Shown here piece after piece: positions 1-7,636 of a DNA stretch of 64,000 nt (the first letter of the stretch is position 1; every line of letters starts with the position of its first letter). The DNA is from a virus: positions 1 to 64,000 of IMG/VR virus record IMGVR_UViG_3300035158_000183. The stretch is one strand, 5' to 3'. Under the pieces are notes generated by a model, which saw nothing but the letters and a program-made list of their open reading frames with translations, was not told where the DNA came from and ran no database searches. The translations under genes and the position numbers were made by a program.

Positions 1-1
1 G

Positions 2-139
2 GTGGCTAGGTTCTGCTACAACTGGGGGCTTGCAGAATGGCAGCGTCAATACGAAGCTGGCGAGAAGCCGTCTGCTTACAAGCTCAAGAAACAGTTGAAT
101 ACTATTCGTCGTGATAGGGGTTACTATGCCAGCACCTAA
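2..139 (+). pseudogene. TnpB (IS605 OrfB) N-terminal fragment, 5' end outside window
   Basis: The reading frame is open from the window edge and ends at TAA 137-139. Its 45 visible residues include RFCYNWGLAEWQRQYEAG and a following Ser-Ala-Tyr segment, which match the helix-turn-helix segment at the N-terminus of TnpB/OrfB transposon proteins (RNA-guided nucleases of IS200/IS605 elements). The RuvC-like nuclease part that should follow is absent because the frame stops. It is therefore a remnant, or a short protein that kept only the HTH part. The upstream part cannot be seen. Confidence 0.5.
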
Positions 140-266
140 ACAATGGTCAAAAGCAGAGAAACAGGACATAATTCAATCATATCAAGGTGGTGAATCTTCT
201 ACCTCGCTTGGGTTACGTTACAGATGCTCCAATGTTACGATTCGGCGATGGCTGTCAGAAGAATGA
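126..266 (+). CDS. Small helix-turn-helix protein (46 aa)
   Basis: ATG 126 to TGA 264-266, overlapping the preceding frame by 14 bases. The product is basic at the N-terminus and has a pattern near residues 24-44 (serine-rich turn, then NVTIRRWL) that resembles the recognition helix of transposase or terminase-small-type HTH domains. No strong ribosome binding site is visible, so expression may depend on coupling to the upstream frame. The function is unknown; a DNA-binding role is inferred from the HTH-like pattern only. Confidence 0.4.
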   Translation: MPAPKQWSKAEKQDIIQSYQGGESSTSLGLRYRCSNVTIRRWLSEE

Positions 267-273
267 CTGAACC

Positions 274-293
274 GTGGTAGCCAGAGGTACCAC
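274..293 (+). other. Small inverted repeat upstream of rIIA
   Basis: GTGGTA (274-279) and TACCAC (288-293) are perfect reverse complements around an 8-base loop that can add a CC/GG pair. An AT-rich stretch follows, without a clean T-run. It could be a weak terminator for the upstream genes or an operator for the rII genes. The 87-base gap 267-353 holds nothing else I can name. Confidence 0.35.
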
Positions 294-353
294 CTATATA
301 TTTAGTTATAGTTCCTAGATACCCAAATACTCATAGATATAGGAGTCACAGGT

Positions 354-2513
354 ATGAAGCTACAAGAGAATCCTGTCAAGATAGAGAGGGGCGGCCAGAT
401 AGTCGAATCTATGTTCGGCATTTCCGAAGAAGACTCAGCCCACATCCTCCTCATCCTCAGGAACAAGCTGTACTCTAATAAGGTACTAGCAGTAGTCAGA
501 GAGTACTGTGCTAATGCTCAGGACGCTCATGCTGAGGTCGGCAAGACCGACATACCGATAGAGGTATACTTGCCCAACAGCCTGGAGCCTACCTTCAGGG
601 TCAGGGACTATGGCCCCGGACTATCAGAGGACGAAGTCCGCAACCTCTACGTGATGTATGGTGCAAGCACCAAGAGGGCTACTAATAATGCTGTAGGGCA
701 GCTTGGACTGGGCTGTAAGTCAGCCTTTGCTTACACTGATGTCTTCCACGTCATCTCCTGGCACGGTGGGGAGAAGAAGATCTACTGTGCATACATAGAT
801 GAGACCAAGTGTGGCAAGATAGCTCTGCTAGAGTCAGAGAAGTCTGACGAGCCCGACGGAATAGAGGTCCAAGTTCCGGTCCAGCCCGGTGAGTACAAGG
901 ACTTTTACGAAGAGGCAGAGGAAATCTTACACTTCTTCGACCCAGTCCCCAAGTGTGACCAGATTACCCTGGAGGCACCAGACTACTGGTTGGAAGGCAC
1001 CACCAGATCTGGAGCCAGGTTTGGTATCACCAAAGGTTATGACTCCAATAGCAAAGTCATTATGGGTGGCATCCCATACCCTATCAACCGCCAGGCCTAT
1101 AAGGATGATGACCAGGGCAAGCTCGAAAGGTTTATTCAGACAGGCCTTCACCTCTACGTCAACATCGGCGACCTGGAAATGACTGCCAATAGGGAGGAGT
1201 TAGAGTATACAGACCATACTGTCAAGAACCTTACCAAACATCTCAGCCAGGCTGCTAATGCAGCCCTGAGAATGGGTACTAAACATCTTTCTGAGGCCAT
1301 GACCTATCGCGAGGCTAATATCAGACTCGCTGTAATGGCAAACGACCGACAGTTCTGGAAGATGGGCAAGAGGCAGCAACAGTGGTGTGGCAAGTCAATC
1401 GATGGCATGGTGATACCGCCTGACTCAAGAGTCACTATATATTACCCCTACCAGACCGCTAGGGGTGCGTGGAGATGGAACGAGACTGGCAGCATTAATG
1501 CCCGCGAGAATGTAATCCTGTTCGATATAGATAATAAACAGAACTGGAAACGCAAAGTTGCAGAGTTTGTATCACACCATAACCTTTCACGGGACTACCA
1601 CACCAAAATATATGCCTTACTGTGGCAGGATAGCCACAGAACTGCAGCTGAAAACAGGGCTAGCATATATGCTGAGCGGCAGCTGGATGAGTACGCGCCA
1701 TACCGTGCGTCGAAATGTAAGGTACCAGCCAGTGCTCGTGCAAAACTCAAGACCCAGGGGCTTGGGCCAAGAAGCACCAGCCACATAGGCAAGATATTTG
1801 TCCTGAAGGCCGAAAGCCATCGGACTCGCAGCCGACGGTGCCGCTCCAAGGACTGGGAGCGCGTGACTGAAGTACCAGCAGAGACTAAGTACTATGTGGA
1901 GCTAGATAAGTTTTACCCCAGGTTTAATGGCAAGTCCTCTACCCTGACTGTGGTTGACTCGCTAGTACTCCTAATGGGTATGTGCGGCCTGAAGGTCGGC
2001 AAGGTATATGGTGTCAAGAAAGCCCAGCTGTGCAAGCTAGATGATAGCTGGGAGCCCCTACTAGATGCTGCCGACGATGCCATAAGTGAGTCTAGCCTAC
2101 TACAGCAGGCAGTAGATCTGGAGGAGTGCCTTAACCTCCCCGAACCAGTCAAGCACACCATACCATACCTGGATAAACTTCCGAAGGGTAGCCCAGCACA
2201 TAAGCTAGTGTACCATGCCAGCAAGTTAGTTAGAGTCAGCGATTATATTAGGCCATGTTATGACAGTATCAGATGTTGCCGTGAGTTCCTGGGCACTTCT
2301 GTAAGCATGCCCTCCACTACCTTGGAGCCGCTGATCGATGCTGCTGCAGAAAGGTACCCACTGTCTGCCATGACCAACGTATTCCCGGATGACAGTTGTA
2401 GCAACTGGTACCGTAGGTTTCACCGAGGCGTGGACTCATGCAAGGCGCTACCACATGTCATAAAGTATATACAACTGGTAGAGAACTGCCACAACAAAGA
2501 GAGGAAAAGATGA
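354..2513 (+). CDS. rIIA: rIIA-like GHKL ATPase-domain protein
   Basis: A 719-residue protein with a GHKL-type ATPase fold at its N-terminus, as in phage T4 rIIA. The N-box is visible as E50, N54 and D57 in REYCANAQDAH, the G1 box as DYGPG (85-89) and the G2 box as GQLGLGCKSAF (115-125). T4 rIIA is a membrane-associated protein tied to lysis timing and to exclusion by lambda RexAB; the exact activity is not known. The length matches T4 rIIA (about 725 aa). ATAGGAGTCACAGGT precedes the ATG. Its TGA overlaps the ATG of rIIB, as in T4, so the two are probably translationally coupled. The C-terminal half carries no motif I recognise. Confidence 0.85.
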   Translation: MKLQENPVKIERGGQIVESMFGISEEDSAHILLILRNKLYSNKVLAVVREYCANAQDAHAEVGKTDIPIEVYLPNSLEPTFRVRDYGPGLSEDEVRNLYVMYGASTKRATNNAVGQLGLGCKSAFAYTDVFHVISWHGGEKKIYCAYIDETKCGKIALLESEKSDEPDGIEVQVPVQPGEYKDFYEEAEEILHFFDPVPKCDQITLEAPDYWLEGTTRSGARFGITKGYDSNSKVIMGGIPYPINRQAYKDDDQGKLERFIQTGLHLYVNIGDLEMTANREELEYTDHTVKNLTKHLSQAANAALRMGTKHLSEAMTYREANIRLAVMANDRQFWKMGKRQQQWCGKSIDGMVIPPDSRVTIYYPYQTARGAWRWNETGSINARENVILFDIDNKQNWKRKVAEFVSHHNLSRDYHTKIYALLWQDSHRTAAENRASIYAERQLDEYAPYRASKCKVPASARAKLKTQGLGPRSTSHIGKIFVLKAESHRTRSRRCRSKDWERVTEVPAETKYYVELDKFYPRFNGKSSTLTVVDSLVLLMGMCGLKVGKVYGVKKAQLCKLDDSWEPLLDAADDAISESSLLQQAVDLEECLNLPEPVKHTIPYLDKLPKGSPAHKLVYHASKLVRVSDYIRPCYDSIRCCREFLGTSVSMPSTTLEPLIDAAAERYPLSAMTNVFPDDSCSNWYRRFHRGVDSCKALPHVIKYIQLVENCHNKERKR

Positions 2514-3313
2514 GTGAAAAGTATCCATTTATCATCAGCCCAGACAAGGTTACTGTCATAGCTGATGGCAATCCCATCACAGTGTCCAAGACTGATGGTA
2601 ACTATGCAGGCATAGTCCAGGCTATCAAGGACGAAGAGTGGGACCTCGTCAAGATAATGTGTAATAAGCCGAAGGCTATTCACCATGCTACACATGGTGA
2701 GCTGGTAGTAAAGGATGGAGCAGTCTACTACAGCGGCGAGCAGGTCCACAACTACGTGGTCGACAGGATCCTGGAGTTCGTCCGGGAGGGTATAGATGCA
2801 GACCCTCTGATAAGGTTCCTGGAGAAGCTGATGCAAAACCCATCGAAGCGTTGCGTAGATGACCTATTTTCCTTCCTGGAGCACGGGAACATGCCAGTAG
2901 ACCCAGATGGTGACTTCTATGCCTACAAGGCTGTGGGAGCCGACTGGCTAGACAAACACAGTGGCACAATCCGGAACGAGGTCGGAGATGTGGTTGAGGT
3001 CTTGCGTAACCAGGTTGACGACGACCCAAACAACAGCTGCTCACACGGTCTCCATGCTGGCTCACTACAGTATGTCAACAGCTTCGCTGGAGACGGCGAC
3101 AGGATAATCCTGGTTAAGATCAACCCAAAGGACGTGGTGTCAGTGCCGGCACACGACGTCAGCAAGCTCAGGTGCTGCCGCTATGAGGTGTCAGCTATCT
3201 ACAAGGAGCCACTGCCCAACACAGTTTACCACGAGGATGACAACTTTGCTCCCGACGATGAGAGTATCTATAACGACGACTGGGAAGACGATGGCTGCTG
3301 TTGTTCCTGGTAG
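2510..3313 (+). CDS. rIIB: rIIB-like protein
   Basis: A 267-residue protein following rIIA with an ATGA overlap. The ATG at 2510 was chosen over an upstream in-frame ATG (2438) because GAGAGGAAAAG lies just before it and the protein then begins MSEKYPF. The central part (LMQNPSKRCVDDLFSFLEHG, then GDFYAYKAV) is characteristic of phage rIIB proteins. The C-terminus is acidic and ends with clustered cysteines (CCCSW). In T4, rIIB acts with rIIA; here only homology and gene order support that. Confidence 0.8.
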   Translation: MSEKYPFIISPDKVTVIADGNPITVSKTDGNYAGIVQAIKDEEWDLVKIMCNKPKAIHHATHGELVVKDGAVYYSGEQVHNYVVDRILEFVREGIDADPLIRFLEKLMQNPSKRCVDDLFSFLEHGNMPVDPDGDFYAYKAVGADWLDKHSGTIRNEVGDVVEVLRNQVDDDPNNSCSHGLHAGSLQYVNSFAGDGDRIILVKINPKDVVSVPAHDVSKLRCCRYEVSAIYKEPLPNTVYHEDDNFAPDDESIYNDDWEDDGCCCSW

Positions 3314-3321
3314 GAGTGAAA

Positions 3322-4452
3322 ATGGGAAAAATATTTCCGACACTTTATAAGCAGGCTAAGAAGGGTGAGATTCGCGAATGGCGAATACAAACCAATGGCG
3401 GTGACATCATGACCACTCATGGTATGCATGGTGGAGCTATGCAGTTGGCTGTCAAGGAAGCCAAAGCCAAGAATGTAGGTAGGGCTAATGAAACTACAGC
3501 TGAACAGCAGGCTAAGCTTGAAGCCGAGTCCATGTGGAAGAAGAAGAAGGATAAGGGCTACTTCGAGTCTGTCAAGGAGGCTGAGGAAGAGGTGGTCTTC
3601 CTCCCCATGCTGGCTCACGAGCTGAAGCCTAAGGTACTGGAAAAGCTGGAGTTTCCCGTAGATGTACAGCCTAAGCTGGATGGCGTTAGATGCCTAGCCC
3701 ACTGGAAGGGTGACAGTGTCCATCTTATGTCCAGGGGCGGCAAGACATATGATGTCGCTCACATCTCCAAGGCCCTAGAGAGTATCCTTCAACCCAACTG
3801 GGTATTGGACGGCGAGATATACCTCTACGGCCTGCCTCTCCAAGACATCAACAAGTTGGTCAAGAAGCACAGGGACAAGCCCATCAAGGACATTGGCTAT
3901 TGTAGTACGGACCTAGAGTATTGGGTGTACGATACATTCTGCACCGAGGGCGACTACCTGCAGACCAGACACTGGTCAGCCAGGCTCCGGACCCTGAAGA
4001 TGGGCACCTCCATCCCAAGCAGCGGCTCCATCAAGCGCATACCTACCCACCAGGTTGAGAGCAGGCAAGAGTTGATGGCCGCGCACCAAACCTTTAATAC
4101 TGAAGGCTATGAGGGTACCATCATCAGGCTACACAATGGTCTCTATGAACTTGGACATCGTTCCAGAAGTCTGCTAAAGTATAAGGACTTTCAGGATGAC
4201 GAGTTCGAGATAGTAGGATTTGACGAGGGCGTTGGCAAGTTTGTAGGCTGTGTAGTATGGGTGTGCCGGACCAAGAGTGGCAGAGAATTCAGAGTTGTCC
4301 CGAAGGGGACCATGAGGCAGAAGCAGGAGTGGTTCCAGGCTGCCGACAAATACATTAGCCAGATGTTAACCGTAAAGTACCAGACCCTTACCAAGGATGG
4401 GATCCCTGAGTTCCCCGTCGGAATCACTATCCGGATGCCTGAAGACATGTAG
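3322..4452 (+). CDS. ATP-dependent DNA ligase
   Basis: Joins nicks in DNA using ATP. The nucleotidyltransferase motif I is KLDGVR (118-123), whose lysine takes the AMP. Further ligase motifs follow: LDGEIYLYG (motif III-like), TEGYEGTIIRL (motif IV) and LLKYKDF (motif V), then a C-terminal OB-like segment. The ATG at 3322 is preferred over one at 3301 because TAGGAG sits six bases before it. The first ~100 residues are lysine-rich and contain a segment (QTNGGDIMTTHGMHGG) resembling a WGR-like domain, as found in some phage ligases. The gene directly follows rIIB and precedes the tRNA region. Confidence 0.85.
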   Translation: MGKIFPTLYKQAKKGEIREWRIQTNGGDIMTTHGMHGGAMQLAVKEAKAKNVGRANETTAEQQAKLEAESMWKKKKDKGYFESVKEAEEEVVFLPMLAHELKPKVLEKLEFPVDVQPKLDGVRCLAHWKGDSVHLMSRGGKTYDVAHISKALESILQPNWVLDGEIYLYGLPLQDINKLVKKHRDKPIKDIGYCSTDLEYWVYDTFCTEGDYLQTRHWSARLRTLKMGTSIPSSGSIKRIPTHQVESRQELMAAHQTFNTEGYEGTIIRLHNGLYELGHRSRSLLKYKDFQDDEFEIVGFDEGVGKFVGCVVWVCRTKSGREFRVVPKGTMRQKQEWFQAADKYISQMLTVKYQTLTKDGIPEFPVGITIRMPEDM

Positions 4453-4453
4453 C

Positions 4454-4527
4454 CGGCTCGTAGCCCAGTGGTCTAGGGCGCAGCCCTGATAAGGCTGAGG
4501 TCGGTGGTTCAAATCCACCCGGGCCGA
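4454..4527 (+). tRNA. tRNA-Ile (GAT)
   Basis: The cloverleaf folds by eye: acceptor CGGCTCG/CGGGCCG (one G-U), anticodon stem CAGCC/GGCTG with loop CTGATAA, T arm GGTGG TTCAAAT CCACC. The anticodon GAT reads AUC/AUU. No CCA is encoded after the discriminator A. It begins one base after the ligase stop codon. Confidence 0.93.
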
Positions 4528-4560
4528 CTGAACAGGCCTAGCATCACTACCTTAGAGGAA

Positions 4561-4633
4561 GGCGGGATGATGCAGTGGTCAGCAATCAGGTCTCATAAGC
4601 CTGAAGTCGCCAGTTCGAATCTGGCTCCCGCTA
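4561..4633 (+). tRNA. tRNA-Met-type (CAT)
   Basis: Acceptor GGCGGGA/TCCCGCT, short D stem TGC/GCA, anticodon loop CTCATAA, T arm GCCAG TTCGAAT CTGGC. The anticodon is CAT. The anticodon stem lacks the three G-C pairs of initiator tRNA, so elongator Met is likely; a lysidine-modified Ile2 tRNA cannot be excluded. No encoded CCA. Confidence 0.85.
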
Positions 4634-4636
4634 TAG

Positions 4637-4709
4637 GGCCCGTTAGGTTAATGGTAGACCCTCAGGTTTTCGCCCTGAAAGCGGTTGGGTTCAATTCCCC
4701 CACGGGCCA
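4637..4709 (+). tRNA. tRNA-Glu (TTC)
   Basis: Acceptor GGCCCGT/ACGGGCC pairs perfectly, and the anticodon stem TCAGG/CCTGA encloses loop TTTTCGC, giving anticodon TTC. Two features are odd: base 37 is G rather than the usual A, and the T stem (TTGGG/CCCCC) pairs at only three positions. It starts three bases after tRNA-Met. No encoded CCA. Confidence 0.75.
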
Positions 4710-4772
4710 AGGAGGACACAATGGGAAAAGGTTAAGGGCTCAAGTCCTTCTGCCTCTGCCAGGCAGGGAATA

Positions 4773-4844
4773 GGGGTATTGGTGTAGCGGCTAACATCTC
4801 GGACTGTCGATTCGAAGCCAGGGGTTCGATTCCCCTATACCCCG
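4773..4844 (+). tRNA. tRNA-Asp (GTC)
   Basis: Acceptor GGGGTAT/ATACCCC is perfect, D stem GTGT/ACAT, anticodon loop CTGTCGA in a TCGGA/TTCGA stem, T arm AGGGG TTCGATT CCCCT. The anticodon is GTC. No encoded CCA. The 63 bases before it (4710-4772) hold no gene but resemble a decayed tRNA 3' half. Confidence 0.9.
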
Positions 4845-4862
4845 TGCCAAGGAGGAGAAGAT

Positions 4863-4940
4863 ATGCCTACAGACCCAACATATTTCAACCATATTGTACA
4901 CTTCCGTGATGACGAAGGTGTTCTCTTGGGGGTAAGATGA
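4863..4940 (+). CDS. Short ORF after tRNA-Asp (25 aa)
   Basis: ATG 4863 follows CCAAGGAGGAGAAGAT, one of the best ribosome binding sites in the window, and runs 25 codons to TGA. The acidic segment FRDDEGVLLG resembles the first strand of a Nudix protein, and the next gene, six bases later, is Nudix-like. It may be a leader peptide or the split-off start of that gene; a frameshift joining the two is possible but not shown. Confidence 0.5.
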   Translation: MPTDPTYFNHIVHFRDDEGVLLGVR

Positions 4941-4946
4941 TCCATA

Positions 4947-5456
4947 ATGCAAAGAAAGACACTCTTTAAGAACGATTGGGTTTCCACTGTACTACTAAAT
5001 GGATGGTACATCGCCACAGAGGAAAGCCGATGCCCTGGCAACAACCTGGTTGCAGTACTCCCCTGGAGACTCAAAAGTGGTGAGAGGCAATACCTCGCCC
5101 GCTTTGAAGAAAACCTTGCCCACGGCGGCGAAGACAACTATCCCACCTCCATAATTACAGGTGGCTGTGAGACCAAAGACATCCTCCACCATGCACAAGA
5201 CGAACTCCTTGAGGAGGGTGGTTATAACATCGAAAGACACCGATTTATACCTCTAGGCACCTGCCACCCACTCAAAAGTTCATTTGCTGTAATGAATCTG
5301 TTTACTGTACGTATTATTAATACTGATAAGAGAGTTAGGGCAGAAGGAGATGGCACCCTGGGAGAGAAGGGTGCCTGGTGTAGCTGGGTCGGGCATGGTA
5401 CTCTTATCTGGGCTAAAGACCCGTACATACACACCATTCTAGTCAGGATGAAGTAG
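4947..5456 (+). CDS. Nudix-like hydrolase
   Basis: A 169-residue protein with a divergent Nudix box: GG at 72-73, then DELLEEGGY (85-93) in place of the usual REUxEExGU. The glutamates that bind metal (E86, E89, E90) are present but the spacing to the first glycines is two residues short. Nudix proteins cleave nucleoside diphosphate-X compounds. No good ribosome binding site precedes its ATG, unlike the short ORF just upstream. Its TAG shares its G with the first base of tRNA-Ser(GCT). Confidence 0.55.
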   Translation: MQRKTLFKNDWVSTVLLNGWYIATEESRCPGNNLVAVLPWRLKSGERQYLARFEENLAHGGEDNYPTSIITGGCETKDILHHAQDELLEEGGYNIERHRFIPLGTCHPLKSSFAVMNLFTVRIINTDKRVRAEGDGTLGEKGAWCSWVGHGTLIWAKDPYIHTILVRMK

Positions 5457-5540
5457 GAGGGTTGCGGGAGTGGTAACCGGCGGGATTGCTAATCCCAGGC
5501 CTGGGTAACACCAGCGTAGGTTCGAGTCCTACACCCTCCG
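5456..5540 (+). tRNA. tRNA-Ser (GCT)
   Basis: Acceptor GGAGGGT/ACCCTCC, anticodon loop TTGCTAA, a long class-II variable arm (CCTGGGTAACACCAG) and T arm TAGG TTCGAGT CCTA. The anticodon GCT reads AGC/AGU. The first base is the last base of the upstream TAG stop. The next gene's start follows with GAGAGG. No encoded CCA. Confidence 0.93.
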
Positions 5541-5561
5541 CAGGAGATGAGAGGAAGAGGG

Positions 5562-5837
5562 ATGAGTGAATATAAAGAATTGGACAGCTTGGACTTTGCT
5601 GTACAACAGCTACGACAAGCGTTGCACGGCATTATGGCTCTTATGTTCATGCGAAAGTCTCACAGTGAGCTAGTCAACCAATTGGATCAGATGAAATCCA
5701 ATATAGGTTCATGGGGACTACAGCAGGAAAGCAGCGAAGAGATCTTATGCGCCCTGTCACATATTCAAAGAGCAATAGAAATTGAGGACAAAACCGAAGC
5801 GGTCTCAAAGAACAGAAGTATATACCTTGTCGAGTAG
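5562..5837 (+). CDS. Hypothetical helical protein (91 aa)
   Basis: The ATG at 5562 (MSEYKEL) is preferred to one at 5547 because the latter is only two bases from its AGGAG, while GAGGAAGAGGG precedes the former. The product looks mostly alpha-helical, rich in Gln, Leu and Ser, with no recognisable motif. It is the first of a run of short genes whose starts share the sequence GGGATGAGTGA. A five-codon frame with the same junction follows at about 5848. Confidence 0.55.
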   Translation: MSEYKELDSLDFAVQQLRQALHGIMALMFMRKSHSELVNQLDQMKSNIGSWGLQQESSEEILCALSHIQRAIEIEDKTEAVSKNRSIYLVE

Positions 5838-5881
5838 GAACGTGGGGGATGAGTGAAAGGAATTAAAATGGAGGTGACGCA

Positions 5882-6250
5882 ATGATCGACAAGCACACTT
5901 CGTTAAGACCTAATCAGTTGCAGTTTTTCCCTGTCTGCGATTCACCATCATGGGAGGAGATTGAGTCATTGGGATTCAGCCGCAAGGAAAGGAGCTGGCC
6001 TGTTCCAAGCAGTTTCTGCCACACCAAAAAGAGCGGCGAGTGGGTTATGGCGATCTACAACAAGCAATACCGCAAGCCGAAGAGGGGCGAGTGGTACCTA
6101 TCTGGTGCGATTGTTTCGGCTTATAAGGCTCCGAACGATCTGTCCTCCAAGTACTATATCGCCAAGCTTGTTAGGGTTCGCCACATGGAGAGAGTCGTGC
6201 TGGCTAGGGATGATGCTATGACCTACGAGAAAGGCGGCGGGGATGAGTGA
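5882..6250 (+). CDS. Hypothetical protein (122 aa)
   Basis: Starts at ATG 5882 after a strong site, GGAGGTGACGCA. The protein has a WEEIESLGF segment near residue 24 and a beta-rich middle (EWVMAIYNK, GEWYLSGAIV). The sequence EEVExxGF recurs in two other small proteins here (9733 and 10490), suggesting a shared small fold. The last residues EKGGGDE come from the junction motif that doubles as the ribosome binding site of the next gene. Confidence 0.6.
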   Translation: MIDKHTSLRPNQLQFFPVCDSPSWEEIESLGFSRKERSWPVPSSFCHTKKSGEWVMAIYNKQYRKPKRGEWYLSGAIVSAYKAPNDLSSKYYIAKLVRVRHMERVVLARDDAMTYEKGGGDE

Positions 6251-6464
6251 AATAGACCGAAATGCAATGAAATTGGCCGCAGGATTGACTCTCATCTCAG
6301 TATTGGGTGCGGGTATCGTGTGTCTGATGGGTTATGGACTGAATGTTGTTTTCGGAATTGTCGGGCCAGTGGCGTTAGCTATTGTGATTGCAGCATTAGC
6401 ACTCTGGTTGGGGTTTTACCAGCAGATCAAAGAAGAACACAAGAAAGGAGGCGGGAATGAGTGA
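6243..6464 (+). CDS. Small two-pass membrane protein (73 aa)
   Basis: Overlaps the previous gene by eight bases through the junction GGCGGGGATGAGTGA. Two hydrophobic stretches (about residues 11-31 and 35-54) predict two membrane helices with a short turn, followed by a charged tail. That layout is holin-like, but the lysis enzymes lie 12 kb away and no other evidence supports a holin. Function unknown. Confidence 0.6.
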   Translation: MSEIDRNAMKLAAGLTLISVLGAGIVCLMGYGLNVVFGIVGPVALAIVIAALALWLGFYQQIKEEHKKGGGNE

Positions 6465-6577
6465 CTCTATCAAAGTATGAGAAACGTCAACAGGTGAAGG
6501 AAATTGTACAGAGCGTCGAGGTCTGTAATAGGACCGAGTACCTAGTGGATAGGATAGACGCGGTTTACGGTGATTAA
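6461..6577 (+). CDS. Hypothetical short protein, GTG start (38 aa)
   Basis: A GTG at 6461 opens 38 codons ending at TAA 6577. The AGGAGGCGGGA that precedes it also fits an ATG at 6457, but that frame stops after seven codons. The product is charged and helical. It lies in the correct place to fill the gap between its neighbours and keeps their overlap style. The evidence is limited to position and reading frame. Confidence 0.4.
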   Translation: MTLSKYEKRQQVKEIVQSVEVCNRTEYLVDRIDAVYGD

Positions 6578-6588
6578 GGAGGCAAAGA

Positions 6589-7071
6589 ATGAAGACAAGA
6601 AAATTGATACAGGAGCTTTTGGAGACGGATTTGGACGCCGAAGTCGATGTGGTCTTTGATGATAAGTTGGAAGATGGCCAGTGGCTCGAAATCTCTGTAG
6701 TGAAGTCGCACAAGACTTCATTTGGAGAATATACGATTATCGAACTGAAAGCATATTACGGCGACTGTGAGCAAGAGCGAAAAAGTAACATTATGGAATG
6801 CGATCAATGTGGTAGAGAGTGGACAGCAGCAATGGAAGACGGCGCAACTGAACGGTTGAAATGTCCAGATTGTGGCGCAATGGTACAGGCCCCGCCGCAA
6901 AAGACTAGGGACACAAGCGACACTCCTACCAACAGCGCTATGCCAAAACTGCCGGAATTGTCGGAAGTTCTGGCTCAACTTGACGCCGTAGAAAATGACC
7001 CTGTGGCTGATCGGGTTGTTGAGGGTGTCAAGGTGGCCTACGAGTTCATAGCCCGGCAACTGTCAGCATAG
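6589..7071 (+). CDS. Zinc-ribbon protein (160 aa)
   Basis: Begins after TAAGGAGGCAAAGA. The middle carries a zinc ribbon with two cysteine pairs (CDQCG near residue 69 and CPDCG near residue 90). A proline/threonine-rich linker (about 100-118) leads to a helical tail. The N-terminal part MKTRKLIQELLETDLDAEV resembles small phage proteins of about 80 aa (as at 37416). The zinc site suggests nucleic-acid or protein binding. Function unknown. Confidence 0.65.
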   Translation: MKTRKLIQELLETDLDAEVDVVFDDKLEDGQWLEISVVKSHKTSFGEYTIIELKAYYGDCEQERKSNIMECDQCGREWTAAMEDGATERLKCPDCGAMVQAPPQKTRDTSDTPTNSAMPKLPELSEVLAQLDAVENDPVADRVVEGVKVAYEFIARQLSA

Positions 7072-7119
7072 CGCGAACCGTTGTACAAAATACGCTCCCA
7101 ACGGCGAAAGGCGGCGGGG

Positions 7120-7326
7120 ATGAGCAACACCTGTGAATGGGCCTTCTACAAAGGATTATGGCATACAGAGTGCTCCAACTTTCGGACTACCACCATATGT
7201 GGCAAAGTACACTATACCTTTGACGCTATTCCAGAAGATAGAATCTGCCCCGATTGTGGATGCAGAATAGTTGAATATGAGCGACATTTTGGACGCAAGG
7301 TCAGGAAAGGAGGAGGGGATGGGTGA
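7120..7326 (+). CDS. Small cysteine-rich protein (68 aa)
   Basis: The start at ATG 7120 follows GGCGGCGGGG; an upstream TTG (7081) gives an implausible basic extension. The protein has scattered cysteines and histidines ending in CPDCGCRI, a zinc-ribbon knuckle, and a basic tail RKVRKGGGDG that is again the product of the junction motif. Probably a small zinc-binding protein of unknown role. Confidence 0.55.
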   Translation: MSNTCEWAFYKGLWHTECSNFRTTTICGKVHYTFDAIPEDRICPDCGCRIVEYERHFGRKVRKGGGDG

Positions 7327-7636
7327 AAAATACAAACCAAAGGAGAGGAAAATGATGAAGGTTAAGAAGCAAGAGGTAATCGAAGTTGAAACCGAGGGGC
7401 TGGCCTCTTTACTGGGACAACGAGTGCTGCTCATGTGTGCAAACTATTTTTACGAGGGGGTACTGGAGGGCATCAATGACACGTGCTGCCTACTGTCCGA
7501 TCCCGGCATTGTTTATGAGACGGGTAAATGGTCGGATGCCACGTGGGCAGATCGGCAGCAATTGCCAGGTGAACATTACGTGACACTCCAGTCGATAGAG
7601 TCATTCTGTGTCTCGCCTCCAGTGGTCCTGTCATGA
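7319..7636 (+). CDS. Hypothetical protein (105 aa)
   Basis: ATG 7319 overlaps the preceding stop by eight bases (GGGGATGGGTGA). A second in-frame ATG at 7352 with its own AGGAGAGGAAA could be used instead. From about residue 27 the protein is beta-rich (LLGQRVLLMCANYFYEGVL, then CLLSDPGIVYET), like small SH3- or Sm-like folds. Function unknown. Its TGA overlaps the ATG of the repeat ORF. Confidence 0.55.
   Translation: MGEKYKPKERKMMKVKKQEVIEVETEGLASLLGQRVLLMCANYFYEGVLEGINDTCCLLSDPGIVYETGKWSDATWADRQQLPGEHYVTLQSIESFCVSPPVVLS

Noticed and set aside
2420-2836. Minus-strand 138-codon ORF over the rIIA/rIIB junction
   Set aside because: It is a shadow of two well-supported genes and has no ribosome site.
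4504-4773. An 89-codon plus-strand ORF across the first tRNA cluster
   Set aside because: It runs through three well-folded tRNA genes; its codons are those of tRNA arms.
6243-6464. Holin
   Set aside because: Two membrane helices alone are not enough and the lysis enzymes are 12 kb away under their own promoter. Kept as membrane protein only.
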